From: Dehalococcoidia bacterium
Lineage (GTDB): Bacteria; Chloroflexota; Dehalococcoidia; E44-bin15
DNA length: 5,261 bases
Direction of reading: 5' to 3'
Assembly: GCA_030667555.1 (NCBI GenBank)
Contig: DAOUVR010000091.1
Location: 1-5,261 of the forward strand
Every line of letters starts with the position of its first letter. Within the stretch, counting starts at the first letter, position 1. The notes below the pieces were generated by a model. That model saw only the letters and a list, made by a program, of their open reading frames with translations, had not been told where the DNA came from and searched no databases. Of this stretch, positions 1-5,261 are shown piece after piece. The translations under genes were made by a program, and so were the position numbers.

Positions 1-2
1 CC

Positions 3-1043
3 AAGAAGGAGGACCTTGTCGAGGCAGTAGTAGTCGGCAACACAGCTATGCACCACCTGTTCCTCGGCTTACCCGTGAAGCAGCTCGCCTACTCTCCCTT
101 TGTCCCTGCAGTCAGCGCGGCTCAAGACATAAAAGCTCGTGACCTTGGCCTGCGAATTTCTCCAGGGGCCTATGTGCACCTGCTGCCCAATATCGCCGGT
201 TTTGTCGGTGCCGACCACGTGGCCATGTTGTTGGCAACCCAAGCCTGGCAAGCCGAGGAACTTACCGTAGCCTTGGATATCGGGACCAACACTGAGGTTT
301 CCTTGATAAGCAAGGGGAAGGTAACCTCGGCCTCCTGTGCCTCTGGGCCAGCCTTTGAAGGTGGTCATATCAAGGATGGAATGAGAGCGGCAGCCGGAGC
401 CATCGAACGGTTGCGTATAGTGGATGACGGCGTCCAGTACCAGACGGTTGATGAAGCACCGCCGATAGGTATATGCGGGTCTGGTGTTCTTGATGCTCTG
501 GCGCAGCTATACCTGGCGAGAATTGTCGACGAGGGCGGTAGGATGAAGGACGGTCACCCTCACGTTCGTACTCGAAAGAAGCAACGCGAGTTCGTGCTTG
601 TCAGCAAACGGGAACGAGATGGAGGTCCAGCTATTGTATTGACCCAGGGGGACGTGCGAGAACTGCAACTGGCTAAGGCAGCCATTCGCACCGGTATCCA
701 GGTTCTCCTGGAAACGAATGGCCGCTCTGAAGAAGAAATCGGTCAGGTGATAATAGCTGGAGCCTTTGGCAGCTATATCGATGTCTCCAGTGCGATAGTT
801 ATCGGCCTGTTGCCCTCAATACCTCTTGACCGCTTTCGACAGGTAGGGAATGCTGCTGGCATGGGAGCTAAGCTGGCTCTAATCTCACTCATCAGTCGAA
901 CTCAAGCCAAGGACATAGCCTCGCGAGTCCACTATGTTGAGCTGGCAAGTGCCCCTAACTTCACGCAGACCTTCGTTCAGGCAGGTTACATGGGACGATA
1001 CAGGATACAGGACGGGAAGAGGGAGAGCATCAATGGAGACTAG
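3..1043 (+). CDS. RACo-like corrinoid protein reductive activator (DUF4445/ASKHA ATPase), 5'-truncated
   Basis: This is the C-terminal 346 codons of a reductive activator of corrinoid proteins. The family uses ATP to drive electron transfer that restores Co(I) in corrinoid methyl-transfer proteins, such as the corrinoid iron-sulfur protein of the Wood-Ljungdahl pathway, in the cytoplasm. The frame is open to the left edge, and the residues before the first ATG (position 48) already match the family (VVVGNTAMHHLFLGLP). That ATG is therefore internal and the true start lies outside the window, along with the N-terminal [2Fe-2S] domain that full-length members carry. Visible ASKHA motifs are the phosphate-1 loop LDIGTNTEVSL (from about 273), ASCASGPAFEGG, ICGSGVLDALAQL (from about 471), and the adenosine-side AGAFGSYID (from about 756), followed by VGNAAGMGAKLAL. 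It ends in TAG and runs convergently toward the formate dehydrogenase genes. The family call is firm. The partner protein is inferred: methanol or methylamine methyltransferase activators of the RamA type are related alternatives. Confidence 0.9.
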   Translation, partial: KKEDLVEAVVVGNTAMHHLFLGLPVKQLAYSPFVPAVSAAQDIKARDLGLRISPGAYVHLLPNIAGFVGADHVAMLLATQAWQAEELTVALDIGTNTEVSLISKGKVTSASCASGPAFEGGHIKDGMRAAAGAIERLRIVDDGVQYQTVDEAPPIGICGSGVLDALAQLYLARIVDEGGRMKDGHPHVRTRKKQREFVLVSKRERDGGPAIVLTQGDVRELQLAKAAIRTGIQVLLETNGRSEEEIGQVIIAGAFGSYIDVSSAIVIGLLPSIPLDRFRQVGNAAGMGAKLALISLISRTQAKDIASRVHYVELASAPNFTQTFVQAGYMGRYRIQDGKRESINGD

Positions 1044-1181
1044 GGTATCGAGCGCAACGAGAATAGAACTTCAAAAGGGAGATGGGAGTGCCTTTCAGGC
1101 ACTCCCATCTCCAGCGCAACAAGTCGGTAATATCGAAAGATTTGAACTATATCGCTAACTCCCTCAGAAGCCTGCTCAGGA
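1044..1181. other. Convergent intergenic region
   Basis: This 138-bp gap separates the two facing stop codons (TAG at 1041-1043 on +, TAG at 1184-1182 on -). Apart from the 1078-1112 hairpin it shows only a small palindrome, CCTGCTCAGG (1171-1180), next to the formate dehydrogenase stop. An open + strand frame runs through it to about 1158, but it crosses the hairpin and resembles no protein I know, so I do not call a gene here. Confidence 0.7.
1078..1112 (-). terminator. Perfect 15-bp hairpin between convergent genes; probable terminator
   Basis: The arms at 1078-1092 (GGAGATGGGAGTGCC) and 1098-1112 are exact reverse complements around a 5-nt loop (TTTCA on the + strand). On the - strand the stem is followed by CTTTTGAAG, a short T run, about 70 nt after the stop of the formate dehydrogenase alpha gene. 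This fits an intrinsic terminator for the leftward operon. On the + strand the hairpin starts 34 nt after the RACo-like stop but is followed by AGCGCAAC with no T run. Termination of the rightward transcript would then have to rely on the hairpin alone or on a factor. The symmetric position between convergent genes suggests it may serve both. The hairpin is seen directly; the function is inferred. Confidence 0.75.
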
Positions 1182-4142
1182 CTACCATTTCTCCTGTGAC
1201 AGCCGCATCACCAGCCATGTCTTAAGTCGATCATCTATCTTGCCCACCCATGACTCTATCTTGCGTATATCTCCACTGGTCAGTGCAGCTTTCTCTTCAG
1301 AAGTTAGTTCGTAGTCTTTTAGAGCCTCAGCAGGGTTTTCAGCCAGCCGTGCCAGGAACTCATTATCTTGCACCGCTCTGTCAAGCACCGCCAACACCGC
1401 ATTTACCGCAGATACCTTGAACTCGGGAATCTTGGCCTGCGGGTCAAGAGCACCACTGGTGAGGAGATTCGCCGGCGCTTCACGCCAGTGAAAAGGCATA
1501 AAAACAACCCCGGGCATTGCTCTATCGGTAATATGAAGCGTAGTTTCCAGCTTACCTCTTTCTGAGCTTAGCGCCACCAAATCACGTTCCACAAGCCCGA
1601 GCTTCAATGCATCACCAGGGTGCATCTCCACAACACCATCAGGGCGCAGTTCGGAAAGCACTCTGGAGCGTCGACTCATAGTGCCAGTATGCCAGTGTTC
1701 CAGCACCCGCCCAGTAGTGAGAATCAGGGGGAATGCCTCGGATATTGATTCGGCCGGCGGGACGTCGTCTAGAGCATGGAACTTGCCTAGTCCTCGCGCA
1801 AAACTACCCTGGTGTAGAAACTTTGTGCCGGGGTGGGAGGTATCAGGGCAGGGCCATTGCAAGCCACCTTCATCAAGGCGCTCGAAACGAATTCCACCGT
1901 AGATAGGGGTGAGAGAGGCGATCTCTTCCATGACTTGGTCGGCACTCTGATAACCCAATGGCTGCCCCATCCTCCCTGCTAGGTCGGAAATGATTTGCCA
2001 GTCAGCTTTTGCCTCCCCTGGCGGCAATAGTGCCTGCCTTACGCGCTGGACTCGTCTTTCGGTATTAGTGAAGGTACCGTCCTTTTCGGCAAAGGCAGCC
2101 GCAGGAAGAACTACATCAGCCAGCCAGGCGGTCTCCGAGAGGAAGATATCCTGAACCACCATAAACTCAATCTGCTCGAACGCCGACCTAGCGTGCTTAA
2201 GGTTAGGCTCACTCATCAGAGGGTTCTCACCCATGACATAAAGTGCTTTGATGCTCCCCTGGTAGATGGCATCGGCAATCTCGGTAACCGTTATCCCCGG
2301 TTTGTCACTCAACTCGCATCCCCAGGCAGCCTCGAATTTCGCCTTAACGGCCGGATCATCAACCTTCTGATAGCCAGGATAGACATTAGGGAGCGCTCCC
2401 AGGTCACAGGCGCCCTGAACATTGTTCTGCCCGCGTAGCGGGCTGAAACCAGTGCCCTCCCGGCCAATATTGCCAGTTAGCATAAGCAGATTTGCCACGC
2501 TTTTCACATTGTCTGTCCCCGTGGTGTGCTGAGTTATCCCCATCCCGTATAGGATGCAGGCACTTTTAGCTTCACCAAATAGATGGGCAGCAGCCTCGAT
2601 ATCATCCCTTGGAACCCCGGTTATTTCCTCTACCACCTCAGGAGTATATTTCTCCACCAGTTGCCGCATCTCCTCGAAGCCTTCGGTGCGCTCCTTGATG
2701 AACTCCTTGTCCTCAAGTCCATCCCTGATAATCACGTGCATCAAGCCATTGATAAGGGCAACATCAGTTCCCGGCTTGTGCTGCAACTTAGCAGCAGCAT
2801 ATTCGCCCAGCTCGATAGAGCGAGGGTCAGCCACGATGAGCTTGGCATCGTCAAACTTGACTCGCCTCTTGATTATTGAACCAATGATGGGGTGACACTC
2901 AGTAGTGTTGGAGCCGATGACGAAGAACAGGTCGGTCTTCTCGAGATCACTGTAAGAATTGCTCATTGCCCCCTGACCGAAAGCGGCGATGGCGCCAACG
3001 ACCGTGGAGGCATGGCACAATCGGGCACAATGGTCGATATTGTTAGTGCCCAGCACAGCACGGGTGAATTTCTGCATTACATAGTTTTCTTCATTAGTGC
3101 ATTTGGCCGAACTCAATGCAGCGAGACTATTTGCGCCGTAGGTTTGCTTGATTTCAAGCAGCCTATTTGACACCAGTTCAAGAGCCTCATCCCAGGTAGC
3201 CTCACGAAATATGTCATGAGGCTGGCCATTATGCGGCGCACCGCGCGAAGTGTTATCTATTCGGATAAGCGGTGCCGTTAATCTCTCAGGGTGAGAAACG
3301 AAGTCATAACCCCAGCGCCCCTTAACACACAGGCTTCCCTTATTGGTAGCGCCCTCGGGGTCACCACGCACCGAAGCAATCTTATTATCTCGAATACCTA
3401 GGTACAGGGAACAGCCAACCCCACAGTAAGGGCAAATCGTTTTGACCTCTTTGGTAGGAGCTTTCTCCCATTTGGGCGTCAATGCCCCTGTAGGACATCG
3501 AGCAACACACTCCCCACAGGATTTGCAAATGGATTCAATAAGCGGTTTCTCGCCAGCAGTAGTTACCTTTGCCTCGTATCCTCGGAAGGCCAAGCCAATA
3601 GCACCAACGCCAGCTATTTCATGGCAGGCGCGCACACACTTGGCGCAGAGGATACATTTGTTGGGGTCATACTCGAACGCCGGGTTACTTCGGTCGATAG
3701 GAAGCAGTCGAGTGCTCTTCCGCAGCCGATCTAGATACTCTTGTTCCATGCCAATATACTGGGCAATTTTCAGCAACTCGCACTGTTGGTTTTTAGCACA
3801 GGTGAAACAATCCCCTGGGTGATTGGCGAAGATGAGTTCCATAGTACTGCGGCGTCTCTGGTTTACCCTGTCTGTCTCAGTGTGCACCACCATCCCATCG
3901 GTCGCTGGGGTAGTGCACGAAGTAGGCAATCCACGCATTCCATCAATCTCAACCAAGCAGAGCCGGCAAGCTCCGTAGGGCTTGAGATCAGGGTCATGAC
4001 AAAGCGTGGGGATGTAGATGCCGGCCTCTAGAGCTGCCTCAAGAACCGTATCCCCTTTCTTCGCCTTAACCTCTTGACCATTAATGGTCAGGGTGATTGT
4101 CTCTACTTTTTCCTTAGCAATTGTCCCAGTAATAACACTCAT
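1182..4142 (-). CDS. fdhA: Formate dehydrogenase alpha subunit, NuoG-like N-terminus, Cys-type, Mo/W-bis-MGD
   Basis: Catalytic subunit of a cytoplasmic formate dehydrogenase/CO2 reductase (formate to CO2 plus two electrons); no Tat or Sec signal is visible. Residues are numbered from the ATG at 4148 (988 aa). In order: a [2Fe-2S] ferredoxin domain (C50, C61, C64, C78), a NuoG-type His-Cys3 cluster (H110, C114, C117, C123), two [4Fe-4S] motifs (C165/168/171/175 and C208/211/214/218), then the molybdopterin domain with its [4Fe-4S] site (C239, C242, C246, C274) and K276. The active-site segment NNIDHCARLCHAS puts C378 (codon TGC, 3015-3017) where selenoenzymes have Sec, followed by H379. R572 in LRGQNNVQGACDLG matches the second catalytic residue of the family. 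The dinucleotide-binding domain spans about 808-915, and about 920-988 is an extra tail. Three tandem ATGs begin the frame (4148, 4145, 4142). The Shine-Dalgarno AAGGGAG ends at 4150, 7 nt before the third, so I start at 4142 (986 aa). It follows the NuoF-like gene by 38 nt, so they are probably co-transcribed. Confidence 0.93.
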   Translation of the reverse strand: MSVITGTIAKEKVETITLTINGQEVKAKKGDTVLEAALEAGIYIPTLCHDPDLKPYGACRLCLVEIDGMRGLPTSCTTPATDGMVVHTETDRVNQRRRSTMELIFANHPGDCFTCAKNQQCELLKIAQYIGMEQEYLDRLRKSTRLLPIDRSNPAFEYDPNKCILCAKCVRACHEIAGVGAIGLAFRGYEAKVTTAGEKPLIESICKSCGECVARCPTGALTPKWEKAPTKEVKTICPYCGVGCSLYLGIRDNKIASVRGDPEGATNKGSLCVKGRWGYDFVSHPERLTAPLIRIDNTSRGAPHNGQPHDIFREATWDEALELVSNRLLEIKQTYGANSLAALSSAKCTNEENYVMQKFTRAVLGTNNIDHCARLCHASTVVGAIAAFGQGAMSNSYSDLEKTDLFFVIGSNTTECHPIIGSIIKRRVKFDDAKLIVADPRSIELGEYAAAKLQHKPGTDVALINGLMHVIIRDGLEDKEFIKERTEGFEEMRQLVEKYTPEVVEEITGVPRDDIEAAAHLFGEAKSACILYGMGITQHTTGTDNVKSVANLLMLTGNIGREGTGFSPLRGQNNVQGACDLGALPNVYPGYQKVDDPAVKAKFEAAWGCELSDKPGITVTEIADAIYQGSIKALYVMGENPLMSEPNLKHARSAFEQIEFMVVQDIFLSETAWLADVVLPAAAFAEKDGTFTNTERRVQRVRQALLPPGEAKADWQIISDLAGRMGQPLGYQSADQVMEEIASLTPIYGGIRFERLDEGGLQWPCPDTSHPGTKFLHQGSFARGLGKFHALDDVPPAESISEAFPLILTTGRVLEHWHTGTMSRRSRVLSELRPDGVVEMHPGDALKLGLVERDLVALSSERGKLETTLHITDRAMPGVVFMPFHWREAPANLLTSGALDPQAKIPEFKVSAVNAVLAVLDRAVQDNEFLARLAENPAEALKDYELTSEEKAALTSGDIRKIESWVGKIDDRLKTWLVMRLSQEKW

Positions 4143-4180
4143 CATCATTCTCCCTTAATTGATACTTCTGTATACATATC
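4143..4180 (-). other. Spacer between the NuoF-like gene and fdhA
   Basis: This is a 38-nt AT-rich gap on the - strand containing GATATGTATACAGAAG and then the Shine-Dalgarno. I see no convincing -35/-10 pair and no terminator hairpin, so the two genes most likely share one transcript starting beyond the right edge of the window. Confidence 0.55.
4150..4156 (-). promoter_or_regulatory. Shine-Dalgarno of the formate dehydrogenase alpha gene
   Basis: On the - strand AAGGGAG precedes ATGATGATGAGT. Spacing from the end of this site is 1 nt to the first ATG (4148), 4 nt to the second (4145) and 7 nt to the third (4142). Usual bacterial spacing favours the third ATG, giving an MSVITG N-terminus. 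The second remains possible, and the first is unlikely. Confidence 0.7.
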
Positions 4181-4927
4181 TCATTCATTAGAAGAAGACC
4201 CGCTAGAAGCTACTGCGCTTGCTTTTATTGCCGCCACCGGAACAGGTTCACCAGGGACTGTTACCTCCTCACCAGACACCTTCACCACCGCGCCAAACCG
4301 AGGCGGACAAACATCAAGGCAAGTACCACACTTGATACACCTGCTCTGGTCAATAACGTGCACCATCCTCTTGCCACCAGATATGGCATCTGTTGGACAC
4401 TCCCTCAGACATATACCGCAACCCTGACATTTATCAGGAAGAATATGGTAAGAGGTTAGCTCTATACAGGCTAATGCTGGACATCGCTTCTCGTTTATAT
4501 GAGCCTCATACTCATCCCGAAAGTAACGAATACTGGTGAGTACCGGGTTAGGAGCAGTTTGTCCCAGGCCACAGAGAGAATTATCCTTAACTGATTCAGC
4601 CAATTCCTCAAGCAGCTCAATATCGCCAGGTCTACCTTTTCCACTGGTTATATCTTCCAGGATATCCAGCATCTGTTTAGTTCCCCAACGACACGGGATA
4701 CATTTGCCGCAGGACTCAGCCTGAGTAAAGGTTAGGAAGAATTTGGTCATTTCGACCATACAGATGTCCTCATCTATCACCACCATTCCTCCAGAGCCCA
4801 TAATTGAACCTGTCTGGGTCAAAGATTCATAGTCAACAGGAAGGTCTATTAGACTTGCCGGTATGAAACCGCCTGAGGGACCACCGGTTTGAACCGCCTT
4901 AAGGCTTTTATTTCCAGGGATTCCCAC
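4181..4927 (-). CDS. nuoF: NuoF-like FMN/Fe-S subunit of formate dehydrogenase, 3' part of a gene interrupted by TGA
   Basis: This is the C-terminal part of a NuoF/HydB-family subunit, which normally takes electrons to or from NAD(P)H through FMN and passes them to Fe-S clusters. The listed start is a GTG that is really an internal valine. The coding frame continues upstream without shift (ITLREIVYDIGVGIPGNK) to the TGA at 4961-4963, and no ribosome binding site precedes the GTG. Numbered from this GTG: an SLBB-type region begins near AVQTGGPSGGFIP (11-23). The NuoF [4Fe-4S] motif is ESCGKCIPCRWG with C73, C76, C79 and a distal C119 (SLCGLGQTAPNP). A C-terminal 2x[4Fe-4S] ferredoxin has C167/170/173/177 and C197/200/203/207. 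The tail is Ser/Ala rich (ASSGSSSNE). The added ferredoxin domain is typical of soluble hydrogenase or formate dehydrogenase subunits rather than complex I NuoF. It ends in TGA (4181-4183), 38 nt before fdhA. The symbol is a family name only. Confidence 0.88.
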   Translation of the reverse strand: MGIPGNKSLKAVQTGGPSGGFIPASLIDLPVDYESLTQTGSIMGSGGMVVIDEDICMVEMTKFFLTFTQAESCGKCIPCRWGTKQMLDILEDITSGKGRPGDIELLEELAESVKDNSLCGLGQTAPNPVLTSIRYFRDEYEAHINEKRCPALACIELTSYHILPDKCQGCGICLRECPTDAISGGKRMVHVIDQSRCIKCGTCLDVCPPRFGAVVKVSGEEVTVPGEPVPVAAIKASAVASSGSSSNE

Positions 4928-4960
4928 GCCAATGTCGTAGACAATCTCACGCAGAGTAAT

Positions 4961-4963
4961 TCA
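4961..4963 (-). other. In-frame TGA at a glycine position of the NuoF-like gene
   Basis: On the - strand the reading is GTT CCG ATG TGA ATT ACT CTG CGT GAG (V P M stop I T L R E). NuoF relatives usually read VPMG(I/T)TLRE here, so one change from GGA to TGA (G to T on the coding strand, C to A on the + strand) explains the stop. The frame is intact on both sides. Possible explanations are a sequencing or assembly error, a true nonsense mutation, or, least likely, recoding. Confidence 0.85.
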
Positions 4964-5261
4964 CATCGGAACTTCGATAAGTCCAGTGCGGACAACTTGA
5001 CCTGCCAGAGAAAAATTCTTAGTGCCCTTGCTCTTTTCTGTCCCATAGCTGGCATACCACTCGCCGCCTTTCTGCAGAATAGCTGAGACATTGCCCCAAG
5101 TCTCGACATTGTTGATATTTGTCGGCTTCCCCCATAAACCAGAGTGGGCAGGGAAGGGAGGCCGGGAGCGAGGCATCCCTCGGCTTCCCTCAATAGAAGC
5201 CATTAGTGCCGTCTCCTCACCGCAAACAAAGGCACCTGCCCCCTCTTTTATCTTAATATGA
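4961..5261 (-). CDS. nuoF: NuoF-like subunit, upstream part of the same gene, open at the window edge and ending at a premature TGA
   Basis: The frame is open from the right edge (first full codon at 5260-5258) for 99 codons, then stops at TGA. It contains family-typical NuoF sequence: KEGAGAFVCGEETALMASIE, the glycine-rich FMN/NAD-site region, then GMPRSRPPFPAHSGLWGKPT and NINNVETW. The ATG at 5203 is internal, because the preceding codons (IKIKEGAGAFVCGEETAL) are conserved family sequence, so the true start lies outside the window. The end ...GLIEVPM followed by TGA falls mid-domain, and the downstream frame resumes the family sequence with no indel. This and the 4181-4927 entry are therefore one gene: 359 codons are visible here, counting the TGA as codon 100. 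If the stop is real, the product lacks the SLBB region and all Fe-S clusters and is presumably non-functional. Confidence 0.85.
   Translation of the reverse strand, partial: HIKIKEGAGAFVCGEETALMASIEGSRGMPRSRPPFPAHSGLWGKPTNINNVETWGNVSAILQKGGEWYASYGTEKSKGTKNFSLAGQVVRTGLIEVPM

Noticed and set aside
48..50. ATG at 48 as the start of the RACo-like gene
   Set aside because: The frame is open to the left edge and the residues before it (EAVVVGNTA) belong to the conserved domain, so this Met is internal.
1051..1120. 8-bp direct repeat AGCGCAAC (1051-1058 and 1113-1120) flanking the hairpin, as an insertion footprint
   Set aside because: The enclosed segment is not symmetric about the hairpin and has no transposon ends; an 8-bp match within this gap is plausible by chance.
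934..1158. + strand open frame spanning the end of the RACo-like gene and the intergenic hairpin
   Set aside because: It starts inside the RACo-like gene in another frame, runs across the perfect hairpin, and resembles no protein.
2554..2895. + strand open frames inside the formate dehydrogenase gene (also near 3442-3822 and 4074-4427)
   Set aside because: They lie antisense to a strongly conserved coding sequence, show Ser/Arg-rich unstructured translations and lack family resemblance; they are read as antisense shadows.
4160..4178. Possible internal promoter (TATGTATAC-like) before fdhA
   Set aside because: It is AT-rich but has no matching -35 element at proper spacing, and the 38-nt gap fits an operon spacer.
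4961..4963. Selenocysteine insertion at the internal TGA of the NuoF-like gene
   Set aside because: The family has glycine, not cysteine, at this position. I see no obvious SECIS-like stem-loop just downstream, and the formate dehydrogenase active site itself uses a plain Cys codon.
4849..5193. Second - strand open frame overlapping the NuoF-like gene
   Set aside because: It is out of frame with the conserved NuoF sequence and has no recognisable family features; it is a shadow of the real gene.

Overview
The window is a piece of an anaerobic bacterial chromosome, about half GC by eye, with two convergent transcription units. It looks like part of a formate/one-carbon (Wood-Ljungdahl type) metabolism locus. 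All three genes belong to families typical of strict anaerobes: a corrinoid-protein reductive activator (RACo/DUF4445 family), a NuoG-like molybdenum or tungsten formate dehydrogenase catalytic subunit, and a NuoF-like flavin/iron-sulfur subunit. The exact taxon cannot be fixed from the sequence. An acetogen-like or Chloroflexota/Clostridia-like anaerobe is a reasonable but unproven guess.

Layout. Positions 1-1043 (+ strand) hold the C-terminal half of the RACo-like ASKHA ATPase; its N-terminus lies left of the window. Positions 1044-1181 are the convergent intergenic gap, dominated by a perfect 15-bp hairpin (1078-1112) that fits a terminator, best for the leftward operon. Positions 1182-4142 (- strand) hold the formate dehydrogenase alpha subunit. 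It has five N-terminal Fe-S motifs, a molybdopterin catalytic core with cysteine at the selenocysteine position, and a short extra C-terminal domain. Positions 4143-4180 are a 38-nt gap with a clear Shine-Dalgarno. Positions 4181-5261 (- strand) hold a NuoF-like subunit whose 5' end lies beyond the right edge. This gene is interrupted by one in-frame TGA at 4961-4963, where the family has glycine.

How the parts would work together. The NuoF-like subunit would carry FMN and the NAD(P)H site plus a chain of [4Fe-4S] clusters. The alpha subunit would carry a matching Fe-S chain to the Mo/W-bis-MGD site. Together they form a cytoplasmic NAD(P)-linked, possibly electron-bifurcating, formate dehydrogenase/CO2 reductase; a NuoE-like partner would be expected just upstream, outside the window. 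RACo-type proteins use ATP to reduce inactivated Co(II) corrinoid of methyl-transfer proteins, so its presence beside a formate dehydrogenase is consistent with the methyl branch of the Wood-Ljungdahl pathway. I see no mobile element, CRISPR array, tRNA or rRNA. The most notable points are the nonsense codon in the NuoF-like gene and the unusual C-terminal tail of the formate dehydrogenase. I did not find a convincing wholly new system.
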